Source: a bacterium
GTDB taxonomy: Bacteria; Bacillota; Bacilli; Lactobacillales; Streptococcaceae
DNA: 64,000 bases
Assembly: GCA_905221145.1 (NCBI GenBank)
Contig: CAJNCA010000004.1
Span: forward strand, 1 to 64,000
Direction: 5' to 3'
Shown: positions 26,712-36,707 of the stretch, in pieces
Layout: each line of letters begins with the position of its first letter
Position numbering within the stretch: position 1 is the first letter of the stretch
The notes under the pieces: generated by a model
Told to the model about the DNA's origin: nothing
The model's database searches: none
The model's input: only the letters and a program-made list of their open reading frames with translations
Made by a program: the position numbers and the translations under genes

Positions 26712-29123
26712 TTAAAAATAAAATTGAACCAGATCACCTTTTGCTGTCGCTACTGAAATACAATCTTTCCCCATGCATTTCACTTCTGCTTTTTCTTGAT
26801 TTACTTCAATCACACTATTTTCAATACCTGGATAAGAGACTCGCAAATCTCCTCCACTTCTTGATAAAATGGTCATCTGTAAGAGTTTTTTATCCTCCCA
26901 GCTCATGTTAACTTCAAAATGTCCACGTGCCATTAAACCTGAAACGGAACCTGATGACCATGCATCGGGTAGGGCAGCTAGAGGTACCAAATAAGCTGTA
27001 TGAGACTGAAGCAACATTTCTGCCATGCCACTAGTAGCACCAAAATTACCATCTATCTGAAAAGGAGGGTGGCTACACCAAAGATTGGGCAAGGTGGATG
27101 TCTTTAACTGCTCTGCTAATAATTTATGGGCTCGATTGCCATCTCCCAAACGTGCCCAGAGATTGATCTTATTAGCCTTGGACCAGCCTGTGCCCCCATC
27201 TCCACGATCATTAAGGCTAGCACGTGCCGCATCAAGATAGTCTTGCCCCTTATAGCTAAAGAGAGTTCCAGGATAGAGTCCCACCAGATGAGAAGCATGC
27301 CGATGTTGGGCCTCCACCTTCTCATTTTGAAAATACTGCTCTTCCTCCTCATACCACTCCCTGATTCGACCAGATTGAGTAATTTGCAGAGGATTAAGCA
27401 GGTCAAACTTCTCTTTGACTTCAGTCAATAAGTCCGCATCCAACTTCAGTTCTTGAGCAGCCTGAATAAAATCATGGAATAATTGCCAAATCAGGGATTG
27501 ATCATAGGTATTGCCAATCGAAATCGGCCCATGTTCTGGCGAATAAGAGGGAGAAGACACCCAACGCTGGGCCTCCTTATCCTCATGTAAAAAAGCATTC
27601 CAAAAACGAACCGTTTCCCTCAACATGGGATAAATTTTCTCCCTGAGATAGTCTTGGTCCCTGTAAAATGAATAGGCTTCATAAACTGTTTGCATCATCC
27701 ACGCATTGGCAGCTGGTGACCACCCCCAGTAATAATCCCAACCAGGTGCCGTCCAGCCAAAGGGAGTCGCTTGGGTATGGACTAACCAACCATTTTCCTC
27801 ACCTTTCTGAGAGACGATTCCTGCATACCTTGCAGCCGCTATGCGACCATAGACACGCAAATCATCGATATAGTTGATGACCGGAAAAGCCGTTTCTAAG
27901 AGGTTAGTCACATAGGCTGGCCAATAATTCATCTGCAAGTTGATATTCAGGTGATAGTCCGAATTCCAAGGAGGATTGTCGACCGCATTCCAGACCCCTT
28001 GCAAGTTAGCTGGTAGCGCATCTGGGCAATCTCTGGAAGAACTAATCAATAAATACCGCCCATACTGGAAGAACAGTTCCTCCAAAGCCTGCCCCTCTTG
28101 TGGCTTATAATTTCTTAGCAACTCATCTGTAGTGGATGCGTCAACCTCAGCCCCCAGATCCAATTGAAAACGCTGAAATAAGGCTTGGTAGTCCTGAATA
28201 TGTCTTGATTTCAATTGGTCATAGCCCTTTTCTTTAGCTGTCTCCACCAAGTCCTTTACATGCTGCTCTAAATCTATTTTCTTGCGATAATTGCTAGCAG
28301 GATTTTGAGCAAAATCTGTCTTAGCTGCCAAGAAGAGATTGGCATAACTAGCTCCTGATATCTGAACTTTATTCGACCAGACTCTGGTGTCTCCATCCGT
28401 TTGCCAAGCGAGACAGCCAGCAAACTGAAGATCATTATCCTTAACCCGTCCCTTCATCAAGATATGAGAATCAGTAATATTCAGCTGGCACTCCTTGTAA
28501 TCAGACTTTTTCTGCTCATACTTTCCATCAGAAGCCAAATCATTTGTCAAGTTCAGTTCTATAGTAAAATCTAGCGTTTCCGCCCCTTCCTTAGTAAAAT
28601 GCTGTACCAAGAGATCATCTGGAAAACTGGCAAAGACCTCTCGTTTAAACATAGTACCTTTATGTACATAAGAAGTCGTCGCAAGTGCCTTACTAATATT
28701 CAGCTGTCTCTGGTAATCTGTCACCTGAGACAAAGTCCTAGCTTGCTGGCTGAACTCAATGAAAATATCTCCAAAGGACAGATAGGTCCCATATTGACTC
28801 GTTTGGGGCCCGACCAAATGCTGCTCAGCCAATTCCTTAGCCCGATTGTAATCTCTCTTTTCCAAAGCCTGCCGAATCTCAGCTAAAAAGCTATGCTGAT
28901 CTTGAAGATTTCCACCCTGATAATCTGAACTATCAGGAAGTGGACCACCAGACCAGAGACTTTTTTCATTAAATTGAATCCGCTCAGCCCCTACAAGCCC
29001 AAAGACTTTAGCCCCTAAAGAACCATTACCTATCGGTAAAGCCTCTTCTTCCCACCCCTTGTAAGTGGTTGAAGCTGGTTGCTTGTAGGTCAGCACATAA
29101 TCTTGTTTTTTATTCCTTATCAT
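26712..29123 (-). CDS. GH95 alpha-L-fucosidase
   Basis: 803 residues, full length for the GH95 family. The N-terminal beta domain (EEEALPIGNGSLGAKVFG, FNEKSLWSGGP) is followed by an (alpha/alpha)6 barrel with family landmarks DCPDALPANLQGVWN, PPWNSDYHLNINLQMNYWP and GWSKANKINLWARLGDG. GH95 enzymes are inverting alpha-1,2-fucosidases acting on H-antigen-type host glycans. There is no signal peptide, so it would act on imported oligosaccharides. No fucose transporter lies beside it. The ABC pair downstream is not a sugar importer. The pneumococcus has a fucosidase at the equivalent place. Confidence 0.9.
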   Translation of the reverse strand: MIRNKKQDYVLTYKQPASTTYKGWEEEALPIGNGSLGAKVFGLVGAERIQFNEKSLWSGGPLPDSSDYQGGNLQDQHSFLAEIRQALEKRDYNRAKELAEQHLVGPQTSQYGTYLSFGDIFIEFSQQARTLSQVTDYQRQLNISKALATTSYVHKGTMFKREVFASFPDDLLVQHFTKEGAETLDFTIELNLTNDLASDGKYEQKKSDYKECQLNITDSHILMKGRVKDNDLQFAGCLAWQTDGDTRVWSNKVQISGASYANLFLAAKTDFAQNPASNYRKKIDLEQHVKDLVETAKEKGYDQLKSRHIQDYQALFQRFQLDLGAEVDASTTDELLRNYKPQEGQALEELFFQYGRYLLISSSRDCPDALPANLQGVWNAVDNPPWNSDYHLNINLQMNYWPAYVTNLLETAFPVINYIDDLRVYGRIAAARYAGIVSQKGEENGWLVHTQATPFGWTAPGWDYYWGWSPAANAWMMQTVYEAYSFYRDQDYLREKIYPMLRETVRFWNAFLHEDKEAQRWVSSPSYSPEHGPISIGNTYDQSLIWQLFHDFIQAAQELKLDADLLTEVKEKFDLLNPLQITQSGRIREWYEEEEQYFQNEKVEAQHRHASHLVGLYPGTLFSYKGQDYLDAARASLNDRGDGGTGWSKANKINLWARLGDGNRAHKLLAEQLKTSTLPNLWCSHPPFQIDGNFGATSGMAEMLLQSHTAYLVPLAALPDAWSSGSVSGLMARGHFEVNMSWEDKKLLQMTILSRSGGDLRVSYPGIENSVIEVNQEKAEVKCMGKDCISVATAKGDLVQFYF

Positions 29124-29142
29124 ACTACCATACTAACATAAA

Positions 29143-29164
29143 AAGCCTAGAAATCAATTCTAGA
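29143..29164 (-). terminator. gpmA terminator
   Basis: TCTAGAATTGATTTCTAGGC followed by five Ts on the minus strand. The stem is CTAGAA/TTCTAG. Confidence 0.7.
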
Positions 29165-29175
29165 CTTACAATTTT

Positions 29176-29868
29176 TTATTTTCCAAGGTAGTATTCAGAA
29201 ACTACGTTCAATTTTTCGTCGAATTCGAATACCAATGGTGGGAAGTTAGGGATTTCCACGTCCATGATTTCGTCATCTGACAAACCTTTGATGTGTTTTA
29301 CAAGGGCACGGATTGAGTTACCGTGAGCTCCTACGAATACGTTTTTACCATCTTTAAGAGCTGGAGCGATTTTATCTTCCCAGAAAGGAAGGGCACGTTC
29401 CAAAGTCACTTTCAAGTTTTCAGCATCTGGAATGACTGAGTCGTCAAGTGAAGCGTAACGACGGTCTGTGTGAGCTGAGTGCTCATCATCACGATCCATG
29501 TTTGGAGGCAATACATCGTATGAACGACGCCAGATGTGAACTTGCTCATCACCAAATTGTTCAGCTGCTTCAGCTTTGTTTTTACCAGTCAAACCACCGT
29601 AGTGACGTTCGTTCAAGCGCCATGATTTTTCAACTGGAACCCACAATTGGTCAGAAGCTTCAAGAGCCAAGTTTGTTGTTTTAATCGCACGTTTCAATAC
29701 TGAAGTGTAAGCTTGGTCAAATTCGATACCAGCTTCTTTGATCAATTTACCAGCGTCAATCGCTTGTTGTGTACCTTTTTCAGACAAATCAACATCAGCC
29801 CAACCAGTGAAAAGGTTAGCTTTGTTCCATTCAGACTCACCGTGGCGAGCAAAAACCAATTTTACCAT
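29176..29868 (-). CDS. gpmA: 2,3-bisphosphoglycerate-dependent phosphoglycerate mutase
   Basis: 230 residues, the normal dPGM length. The phosphohistidine motif is [10 protein letters not shown] (His9), with [13 protein letters not shown] and the second His in [11 protein letters not shown]. It interconverts 3- and 2-phosphoglycerate in glycolysis. It is monocistronic. A short leader hairpin CGAGG/CCTCG (29894-29908) lies just upstream, between TAAAAT and the ribosome site AAAGGAG. Confidence 0.97.
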   Translation of the reverse strand: MVKLVFARHGESEWNKANLFTGWADVDLSEKGTQQAIDAGKLIKEAGIEFDQAYTSVLKRAIKTTNLALEASDQLWVPVEKSWRLNERHYGGLTGKNKAEAAEQFGDEQVHIWRRSYDVLPPNMDRDDEHSAHTDRRYASLDDSVIPDAENLKVTLERALPFWEDKIAPALKDGKNVFVGAHGNSIRALVKHIKGLSDDEIMDVEIPNFPPLVFEFDEKLNVVSEYYLGK

Positions 29869-29960
29869 TAGATGGATTCTCCTTTAAATTTTCCGAGGTT
29901 TCCCCTCGTTTATCTATTCTATTTTACACAATTTTTCACAAAAAAGCTAGTCAAAACCAA

Positions 29961-29999
29961 AAAGGAAAGGACTGTTTGGCAATCCTTTTCCTTATTTTT
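29961..29999 (-). terminator. Terminator of the small membrane protein gene
   Basis: AAAGGAAAGGA pairs with TCCTTTTCCTT. The minus-strand continuation is T-rich. Confidence 0.75.
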
Positions 30000-30397
30000 T
30001 ATCCTTCAACTTTGAATTTTTTGAGACTTCCTAAAAATAGCGAACCACCGATAATTGCTAGGATTCCTCCTACCCAGCCAAGGGCTGGAATCAAGCCAAC
30101 TGCTCCACCTACGATTAATAGGACAGAAGGAGCCGAACCAACACGACTTTCTCCCTTATAATATACAATCGCAACAATTCCTAAAACTAAAATTGCAATT
30201 TTTAAAACGGTTGGAAGTAAAACTCCTGCAATTCCTGCAACTGTTGTAGATGCAGTTAATTCAGGACTCTGTGTAGCTGTTGCTGTAGCAGCTGTACTCA
30301 CAACTGCTGCTAGTAAAAGAAACGGGGCAATAAGCAAGTAGAGTCCACCTACTAAACCAACAATACCACTATAAAGTGCTAAAGCTTTTGACTTCAT
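29999..30397 (-). CDS. Small four-span membrane protein of unknown function
   Basis: 132 residues with four hydrophobic segments (about 5-35, 52-80, 86-104, 105-123) rich in Ala, Gly, Ile and Val, and an Ala/Thr-rich loop (VSTAATATATQSPELTAST) between the first two. The C-terminal Gly-rich GWVGGILAIIGGSLFLG resembles DUF4064-like streptococcal membrane proteins, but I cannot assign a family firmly. AAAGGAG precedes the ATG. The 200-bp gap upstream is AT-rich and holds only the next gene's promoter. Confidence 0.7.
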   Translation of the reverse strand: MKSKALALYSGIVGLVGGLYLLIAPFLLLAAVVSTAATATATQSPELTASTTVAGIAGVLLPTVLKIAILVLGIVAIVYYKGESRVGSAPSVLLIVGGAVGLIPALGWVGGILAIIGGSLFLGSLKKFKVEG

Positions 30398-30543
30398 AAT
30401 AAATCTCCTTTTTTATTTTTTTCAAATAAAATTGTATCATATTTGCTAAAAAAAAAAAGCATTTTCTGAAATTATAAAATAAAAACTTGCATAATATGAA
30501 ATAAAATTAAGCAAATATGTGAAAAGAAATTTCCAGTTCACCC

Positions 30544-30572
30544 TTGCTAGTCTCCTTACTTTTTGTTAGAAT
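30544..30572 (+). promoter_or_regulatory. Promoter of the nucleotidyltransferase gene
   Basis: TTGCTA, a 17-bp spacer and TGT-TAGAAT (extended -10), ending 29 bp before the ATG. Confidence 0.65.
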
Positions 30573-30601
30573 GATGTCAAAAAATAAAGAAGGTTAACAT
30601 T

Positions 30602-31393
30602 ATGCCACAACATCTCTTTAAAGAATTGGCTCAACTAGAGCAAGTAGAGGCTCTAGCTCTAGGAGGATCACGGGCTGGACAAGATTTTGACAAAGACTCT
30701 GACTATGATGTATATGTCTACCTCAGTGCTCCTCTCTCACCAGACATACGAAAAGAAATCCTCAGTAAACACTGCACCTATATGGAAATCGGTAATCAAT
30801 TTTGGGAATTGGAAGATGATTGTGTTCTCAATAATGGTATCGAAATCGAGCTGATTTACCGCTCTTTGAACGAATTTGACAAAGATTTACAAGCCGTGGT
30901 TTTAGAGCACCAAGCCCAGAATTCTTACACTACTTGTATGTGGTACAATCTGCTCAACAGTAGGATTATCTACGATCGAGATGGTCACTATGCTGCTCTC
31001 CAGAAAAAATACAATCTTCCTTATCCAGCTGAACTGAAAAAGAATATCATAAACAAGCAGTTCCTGCTCCTCGACCAAGCTATGCCAGCTTTTTCAAGAC
31101 AAATCAAAAAAGCCCTCAAACGCCAAGATTTACTCAGCATCAATCACCGCACTAGCGAGTTTTTCGCCTCTTATTTCGATTTGCTCTTCGCCTTCAATGA
31201 GCAACTCCATCCAGGAGAAAAACGCATGCTCCAGTTCGCGAAAAACAATTGCTCTCATCTACCTCAAAATTTTGAAAACGATATTCAAGACTACTTTCAA
31301 AATCTCTACCAACTAGCTCACCAGCAGAAAACAGTCCTAACTTTGGAGCATCTCCTATCAAATCTTAAACACTTGATTGATGAATCCCTTTAG
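30602..31393 (+). CDS. Nucleotidyltransferase-fold protein (DUF4037/aminoglycoside-adenylyltransferase-like)
   Basis: 263 residues. The N-terminal minimal nucleotidyltransferase motif is GGSRAGQDFDKDSDYDVYV, i.e. GS followed by the D-x-D metal pair. A third acidic residue is likely in IEIELIY. The C-terminal half is helical, as in the substrate-binding domains of this superfamily. Many such proteins adenylylate small molecules, including aminoglycosides, but nothing here fixes the substrate, and calling it a resistance gene would be unsafe. It is transcribed alone with its own promoter and terminator. Confidence 0.78.
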   Translation: MPQHLFKELAQLEQVEALALGGSRAGQDFDKDSDYDVYVYLSAPLSPDIRKEILSKHCTYMEIGNQFWELEDDCVLNNGIEIELIYRSLNEFDKDLQAVVLEHQAQNSYTTCMWYNLLNSRIIYDRDGHYAALQKKYNLPYPAELKKNIINKQFLLLDQAMPAFSRQIKKALKRQDLLSINHRTSEFFASYFDLLFAFNEQLHPGEKRMLQFAKNNCSHLPQNFENDIQDYFQNLYQLAHQQKTVLTLEHLLSNLKHLIDESL

Positions 31394-31406
31394 AATGCCA
31401 ACAAAT

Positions 31407-31450
31407 AAAAGCTCATGAAATCTACTTTTCAGATGATTCATGAGCTTTTT
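31407..31450 (+). terminator. Nucleotidyltransferase gene terminator
   Basis: AAAAGCTCATGAA pairs with TTCATGAGCTTTTT. Confidence 0.88.
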
Positions 31451-31479
31451 GAAATTCAATAATATACAACGATGTAAAG

Positions 31480-31587
31480 TTATACTCAATGAAAATCAAA
31501 AAGCGAACTAGGAAGCTAGCCGCAAGCTGTACTTAAGTACGGTAAGGCGACGCTGACGTGGTTTGAAGAGATTTTCGAAGAGTATTA
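31480..31587 (-). repeat. BOX element, boxC-boxA form without boxB
   Basis: The right half contains GTACGGTAAGGCGACGCTGA, nearly identical to the well-known BOXA1R primer sequence, followed by the boxA tail ending in TTCGAAGAGTATTA. The left half starts TATACTCAATGAAAATCAAA, the boxC end. The outer ends are inverted repeats. About 108 bp in total, too short for a boxB unit. BOX elements are mobile, RNA-structured intergenic repeats of S. pneumoniae and relatives. Confidence 0.9.
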
Positions 31588-31626
31588 ATTGAGACAAGAA
31601 AACAACAATAAACTTCAAACATTATA

Positions 31627-31673
31627 AAAACGCATCGTATCAGGTACTCAAAAACCTTGATACAATGCGTTTT
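31627..31673 (-). terminator. ileS terminator
   Basis: On the minus strand AAAACGCATTGTATCAAGG pairs with CCTGATACGATGCGTTTTT. Confidence 0.85.
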
Positions 31674-31733
31674 ATAGACTATAAGATTAGTTGTCTTTTC
31701 TTCTCAGATTGAGGTTCCACGAACTTTTCAGAC

Positions 31734-34526
31734 TTATTTCTCTTCAAATCCTTCTGCTACTGCATCCGCAAAGTTTTCTTCTACGATGCTTGCACAGTGG
31801 TCACAGATGACTGCGTGGTAGCTGCGTTCTGCTGTTGTTGGGTCGATACGACGGCAACGGTCACATACTTCACCTGCAGCGCGTTCAACTGTAAAGGCTA
31901 CATCTTCGAAGCTAACGGCAGCTTCTGGAGCTGGTCCTTCTGCGATGGTCAATTCAGACACAATCAAAAGTTGAGCTACATTGCTGTTTACTGCTTCGAG
32001 TAGAGTTTTCACAACTTCGTTTGGATAAACTGTCAAGTGTGCTTCAAGTGATTTACCAATTACTTTAGCATTACGCGCTTCTTCCAAGGCTTTTTGAGCT
32101 TGTCCACGGAAGTCCATGAAGGCTGCCCAGGTATCCAAGATTTCTTCTTGGTTAGCAAATGACTCTGCTTCTGGCAATTCAGACAATTGAACGAAGTCTT
32201 CTGCTTCAAACTCAAGATATGACCAGATTTCTTCCGCAGTGTGAGGAAGGATTGGTGTCAAGAGTTTGGTGATTTTTACAAGAATGTCATAGAAGACAGT
32301 CTGCATTTGACGGCGTTCCAATGATTTGGCACCTTCGATATAAACAACATCTTTGGCAAAATCAAGGTAGAAGGCTGACAAGTCGACGTTGATAAAGTTC
32401 ACCAAGGCCTTGTAGATTGTCAAGAATTCAAAGTTTGCGTAAGCATCTCGAATGGTCTTAACAAGCTGGTTAAAGCGAATTGTCATGTACTTATCAACTG
32501 AACGAAGCTCATCGTAAGCTACTGCATCCTCAGCTGGGTTAAAGTCAGATGTATTAGCAATCAAGAAACGAAGAGTGTTACGAATCTTACGGTAAGTTTC
32601 AGAAACTTGGCTCAAGATATCCATAGAGATACGTACGTCGTTGCTTGAGTCAACACTTGTTACCCAGAGACGCAAGATTTCCGCACCAAATTGTTTTTCA
32701 ACATCGCTTGGAGCAATGGTATTTCCAAGAGATTTAGACATCTTCTCACCTTTACCGTCAAGGGCAAAACCTTGTGACAAGATTTGTTTGTAAGGTGCTA
32801 CGCCATGGTTGGCAACAGATGTGATAAGTGATGAGTTGAACCATCCACGGTATTGGTCAGAACCTTCAAGGTAAAGGTCTGCTGGGTAAGTCAACTCTGG
32901 ACGGTTTACTACAACCCCATTCCATGATGAACCTGAGTCAAACCAAACATCCATGATATCTGTTTCTTTCTTGAACTCGCCTTTTGGTGAACCTGGATGA
33001 GTAAATCCTTCTGGCAAGAGGTCCTTAGCATCACGTTCCCACCAGATGATAGAACCGTGTTCCTCAAATAGTTGAGCCACATGTTCAATGGTTTCAGCAG
33101 TCATGATCGCTGTACCATCTTCAGCATAAAAGATTGGAAGTGGAACACCCCAAGCACGTTGACGAGAGATAACCCAGTCGCCACGGTCACGAATCATATT
33201 GTAAAGACGGACTTTACCCCATTCTGAGTGGAATTTCACTTTTTCAATTTCATCCAAGATTTCTTGGCGGAATTTAGAAACTGAAGCAAACCATTGTGGA
33301 ACTGCACGCCAGATGATTGGTTTTTTCGTACGCCAGTCAAATGGGTATGAGTGAGAGATTTCTTCTTGGGCAAGAAGGAGGTTACCAAGTTTTTCAATAA
33401 CAGTTGGTACAACCTTTTCGTAGAACTGACCTTCAAACTCAGGACCAGCATTAGCCATCATAATTCCACGTTCATCAACAGTCACCGCAACTTCAAGGCC
33501 ATTAGCAACACCAACATTGTAGTCGTCCTCACCAAAACCAGGAGCTGTATGGACAATACCTGTACCAGAGTCAGTTGTAACGTGGTCACCAAGGATAACG
33601 AGCTCATCTACAGCTGTATCCCATGGGTGTTCTGTTACGATGTGGTTCAATTCTTGACCACGGTAAGTTGCCAATACTTGAACATCAGCCCAGTCAAATT
33701 TCTCAGACAAGCTAGTCAATAATTCTGCAGCTACGACAAACTTACGAGCTTCGCCAGCAGGTTGAACCAAAACGTAATCAATATCTGCACCAACAGTCAA
33801 ACCTCGAGAAGCTGTGATTGTAAATGGAGTAGTTGTCCAAACAACGATATAAGTATCTGTATCTAGAACACCTTTGCCATCTTTTACCTTGTTGGCATAG
33901 TAAAGGGAAGTTGAAACCAAATCATGGTATTCAATCTCTGCTTCCGCAAGGGCTGACTCAGATGACCAAGACCAGTAAACTGGTTTGGCACCACGGTAGA
34001 TATAGCCCTTGTTAGCCATCTCACCGAAGACACGGATTTGGGCTGCTTCATAGTCCGGAGTCAAGGTCACATATGGATTTTCCCAGTCACCAGAAACACC
34101 CAAACGTTTGAAGTCTTCGCGTTGTTTATCTACTTGAGAAAGAGCATATTCACGGCAAAGTTTCAAGTACTCAACCAAGTCCATTTCTTTACGTTTGACA
34201 CCTTGTTTTGCCAAAACTTGCTCGATTGGCAGACCATGTGTATCCCAACCTGGAATATATGGTGCATAAAATCCTGACATAGATTTTGAACGAACAATGA
34301 TATCTTTTGAAATCTTGTTCATTGCGTGTCCAACGTGGATATTTCCGTTCGCATATGGAGGGCCATCATGCAAGGTGAAATGAGGTTTTCCTTGGTTCAA
34401 TTCTTGACGACGTTGATAAAGTTTTGCATCTTCCCATTCCTTTTGCCAAACTGGCTCTTTGGTAGGAAGGCCTGCACGCATTGGGAAAGCTGTTTTCCCT
34501 AGGTTAAGGGTATCTTTGAGTTTCAT
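31734..34526 (-). CDS. ileS: Isoleucyl-tRNA synthetase
   Basis: 930 residues, a full-length bacterial class I enzyme. The HIGH-type motif is in [15 protein letters not shown] is in [10 protein letters not shown], and the editing domain between them includes [15 protein letters not shown]-terminal zinc finger is built from CDRCRR and CDHCAS. It charges tRNA-Ile. It is the last gene of the division cluster but has its own T-box leader. AAAGGAGATACC precedes the ATG. It resembles the common bacterial type rather than the mupirocin-resistant eukaryote-like type. Confidence 0.97.
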   Translation of the reverse strand: MKLKDTLNLGKTAFPMRAGLPTKEPVWQKEWEDAKLYQRRQELNQGKPHFTLHDGPPYANGNIHVGHAMNKISKDIIVRSKSMSGFYAPYIPGWDTHGLPIEQVLAKQGVKRKEMDLVEYLKLCREYALSQVDKQREDFKRLGVSGDWENPYVTLTPDYEAAQIRVFGEMANKGYIYRGAKPVYWSWSSESALAEAEIEYHDLVSTSLYYANKVKDGKGVLDTDTYIVVWTTTPFTITASRGLTVGADIDYVLVQPAGEARKFVVAAELLTSLSEKFDWADVQVLATYRGQELNHIVTEHPWDTAVDELVILGDHVTTDSGTGIVHTAPGFGEDDYNVGVANGLEVAVTVDERGIMMANAGPEFEGQFYEKVVPTVIEKLGNLLLAQEEISHSYPFDWRTKKPIIWRAVPQWFASVSKFRQEILDEIEKVKFHSEWGKVRLYNMIRDRGDWVISRQRAWGVPLPIFYAEDGTAIMTAETIEHVAQLFEEHGSIIWWERDAKDLLPEGFTHPGSPKGEFKKETDIMDVWFDSGSSWNGVVVNRPELTYPADLYLEGSDQYRGWFNSSLITSVANHGVAPYKQILSQGFALDGKGEKMSKSLGNTIAPSDVEKQFGAEILRLWVTSVDSSNDVRISMDILSQVSETYRKIRNTLRFLIANTSDFNPAEDAVAYDELRSVDKYMTIRFNQLVKTIRDAYANFEFLTIYKALVNFINVDLSAFYLDFAKDVVYIEGAKSLERRQMQTVFYDILVKITKLLTPILPHTAEEIWSYLEFEAEDFVQLSELPEAESFANQEEILDTWAAFMDFRGQAQKALEEARNAKVIGKSLEAHLTVYPNEVVKTLLEAVNSNVAQLLIVSELTIAEGPAPEAAVSFEDVAFTVERAAGEVCDRCRRIDPTTAERSYHAVICDHCASIVEENFADAVAEGFEEK

Positions 34527-34549
34527 GGTATCTCCTTTATAAATAATAA

Positions 34550-34776
34550 CAAATTAAAAACCACGACTTCCAAAAAGGACGAAAATCGTGGTACCACCTT
34601 TATTCGAAAAAAGACTCAGCTTTTTTCCTCTTATCCCGTAACGTGGGGAACGTCAAATCTTACTCCATTCAGACTTGATAGTTTGAGAGGATAATCTTAT
34701 CATTAGGGAATGCAGGACTCACACCAACTCCTGCTCGCTGGAAATATAAGGATAAGATATTGTTCTCAGATCATTT
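34550..34776 (-). promoter_or_regulatory. T-box riboswitch of ileS
   Basis: On the minus strand the leader contains the conserved T-box GGTGGTACCACG (within 34580-34605) and an upstream stem I region with a GCAGGAGTTGGTGTGAGTCC apical part. It ends in a terminator CCACGATTTTCG...AAGTCGTGG followed by Ts (about 34552-34592) that competes with the antiterminator. Uncharged tRNA-Ile would favour read-through. I did not fix the specifier codon. The leader lies wholly in the divIVA-ileS gap. Confidence 0.9.
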
Positions 34777-34777
34777 C

Positions 34778-35653
34778 TTATAAAATTGTAACAGATTCTT
34801 GCGGTGCCGCAAAACCTGGTTCTGAGTTTACAGCTTCAGTAGCTGGTGTTGGTCCTGTGTAATGGCTTGGAGCTACTTCTGGCTCTTCATACATTGGACC
34901 AACTGGATGAGCTGGACTTTCTTCAGCAACCGGAGCTGGTGAAACCACTTGTTCTTGTTCAGCTCTTGCTTCGGCTTCCGCAAGTTCCTTATTAGCCGCT
35001 TCGATACGCGCTTGCAACTCTGCCATTTCCTCGGGAGAAAACTGACGAGTAATATCAATTGGTTCTTCCTCTTGATGTTGTTGTAAGACAGAGTCACCTA
35101 AGACTTCGCTTACTACTTCTTTGAAGGCTTCATCACTTGTCTGAAGATAAGTAGCTGTTGGACGAAGAATGTCTTCCCAATCTGAAGATTCAACAATTGC
35201 TAACTGGCTCTCAATTGTAGATTTGAGACGTTGATGGAAGACACGGCTCTTGTTTTTCAATTCTTCTGTTTCAACAGCAACTTTCTTGGCATTATCAGTT
35301 GCTTGACGAAGAATTTCATTCGCCTTGTACTTAGCTTCTTCCAACAAACGTTGTGCATCTTGTTCTGCTTGTTGGATAATATTGTTTGAGCGTTCAGTTG
35401 CAGCTTGTTTTACTCGTTCAGCTGTATCTTGTGCAATCAATACAGACTGGCTCAATGAATCTTTCATCTCATCAAAGTAAGACAAACGCTCTTCCAAACT
35501 CTTAATATGTAAATCCTTATCATGATTAGAGCGAACCAAATCTTCATAATCACGGACTACAATATCTAAAAATTCATCTACTTCTTCTTGATCAAACCCT
35601 CTAAAGCGTGTGCTAAAGGTTTTATCTTTGATTTCTAACGATGTAATTGGCAT
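34778..35653 (-). CDS. divIVA: Septal/polar cell division protein DivIVA
   Basis: 291 residues from the ATG at 35651-35653, chosen because the GTG 12 bases upstream lies inside the GAGG ribosome site. The N-terminal membrane-binding segment ITSLEIKDKTFSTRFRGFD and the EEVDEFLD helix are typical. Long coiled coils follow (about 30-170), then a Pro/Glu/Ala-rich tail (about 200-291). It marks curved membrane at septa and poles and helps peripheral wall synthesis. In pneumococcus it is phosphorylated by StkP. Last gene of the ftsA-ftsZ-yl cluster. Confidence 0.95.
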   Translation of the reverse strand: MPITSLEIKDKTFSTRFRGFDQEEVDEFLDIVVRDYEDLVRSNHDKDLHIKSLEERLSYFDEMKDSLSQSVLIAQDTAERVKQAATERSNNIIQQAEQDAQRLLEEAKYKANEILRQATDNAKKVAVETEELKNKSRVFHQRLKSTIESQLAIVESSDWEDILRPTATYLQTSDEAFKEVVSEVLGDSVLQQHQEEEPIDITRQFSPEEMAELQARIEAANKELAEAEARAEQEQVVSPAPVAEESPAHPVGPMYEEPEVAPSHYTGPTPATEAVNSEPGFAAPQESVTIL

Positions 35654-35661
35654 AATTTTCC

Positions 35662-36447
35662 TCACTTACTTAATAACAATTGGACCGTTAATTTCTTTTT
35701 ATCTTTTTTTGTGTGCCCATTATCCCTAACGAGTTTCAATCGACCAAATTTCCTTACACTAATCAAATCACCAACTTGAACTGTATAATCTGATTTTTCA
35801 ACTAAATGGTAATTGACTTGAACTGCCTGCTTTTCAATTAACTGATTTGCCTGATTTCTAGACAGCTTGAAGACCCCTGCTAGAAAAACATCTAATCTAG
35901 AACTAGCGATACAAATATCTAATTCTTGGTAGTCCTCCACTGTATCAATCTTCTCAGTAAAATCCCGTTCTTCTAGACGAACCGGTAAACGAGCAATTTT
36001 CGTAATGCCATCTTGGAAAAGGAGAGTAAACTGTCGATTAATAATAATCTGTGCTCTCTCTTCATTGACTAAGATATCACCAAATAGCTTCCTATCAATT
36101 CCCAGCTGATTTAAAACAGTCCCTAATATTTTTGAATGCGTTAAGCGTTCAAACTTATTAGGATAAACTATTTCTTGCAAGGATAGTTCAAAATCAGAAA
36201 ATTCGGGTTCAAAATAATCAGGATACAGGAGTACCCGTACATATTCAGTTTCAAGAAACTGCCGACTGCTCATATAGGAGATGTCGCTGGTTGATGCTAG
36301 AACCTTTAAAATCTTTTCTTGATGGGGATTTACAAAGGGTGTTAAAAAAGGAGAATAAGAATCTTCTACCTTTTTTATCCATTCTACTCCCTTATCAATA
36401 AAAGACGAATCATTCTTAGAAAAGTGTTGATAAATCATCTTGTTCAT
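35662..36447 (-). CDS. ylmH: YlmH, S4-domain RNA-binding protein
   Basis: 261 residues. The N-terminal region resembles RRM-like YlmH folds. A C-terminal S4 RNA-binding domain (about 180-255) is visible as LDVFLAGVFKLSRNQANQLI through QVGDLISVRKFGRLKL. YlmH is a conserved member of the Gram-positive division cluster, and recent work links it to rescue of stalled ribosomes. The start overlaps the ylmG stop by 4 bp. Confidence 0.92.
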   Translation of the reverse strand: MNKMIYQHFSKNDSSFIDKGVEWIKKVEDSYSPFLTPFVNPHQEKILKVLASTSDISYMSSRQFLETEYVRVLLYPDYFEPEFSDFELSLQEIVYPNKFERLTHSKILGTVLNQLGIDRKLFGDILVNEERAQIIINRQFTLLFQDGITKIARLPVRLEERDFTEKIDTVEDYQELDICIASSRLDVFLAGVFKLSRNQANQLIEKQAVQVNYHLVEKSDYTVQVGDLISVRKFGRLKLVRDNGHTKKDKKKLTVQLLLSK

Positions 36448-36707
36448 AGAAAGATCACTAAAAGTCGAATCAATTGTTCCCCTAGGAAATGAACTAGTAA
36501 TACCGCAATCCAGACAGACAAGTCAAGACCAGCAATCTGAAGGGGTAAACGTTGCAAAGGGGCAATTATCGGTTTCACTAAACTAATAATCAAGCGTCCC
36601 AGACGTGATTCATAAGCATTTGGGAACCAAGACATCAGAGCAAAAATGATTAAAATCAGTGAATAGATATCCACTGCATTTTGAATAAAACGAATGAGAA
36701 AGAGCAT
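36444..36707 (-). CDS. ylmG: YlmG/YggT-family membrane protein
   Basis: 87 residues with two hydrophobic hairpins (about 3-22 and 60-86) around a conserved YggT loop, SRLGRLIISLVKPIIAPLQR. Family members sit in the division cluster and affect septum or nucleoid organisation, with no defined activity. It overlaps sepF by 1 bp and ylmH by 4 bp, so tightly coupled translation is likely. Confidence 0.92.
   Translation of the reverse strand: MLFLIRFIQNAVDIYSLILIIFALMSWFPNAYESRLGRLIISLVKPIIAPLQRLPLQIAGLDLSVWIAVLLVHFLGEQLIRLLVIFL

Noticed and set aside
30602..31393. Aminoglycoside resistance gene
   Set aside because: Only the general nucleotidyltransferase motif is present; no substrate-specific features of ANT enzymes are recognisable, and it lies in ordinary chromosomal context.
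31480..31587. Possible CRISPR or RUP repeat
   Set aside because: A single unit with boxA and boxC sequence; there are no regularly spaced repeats, and the BOXA1R-like core identifies it as BOX.
34550..34776. Second promoter or small gene in the divIVA-ileS gap
   Set aside because: The sequence is fully explained by the T-box leader with its terminator.
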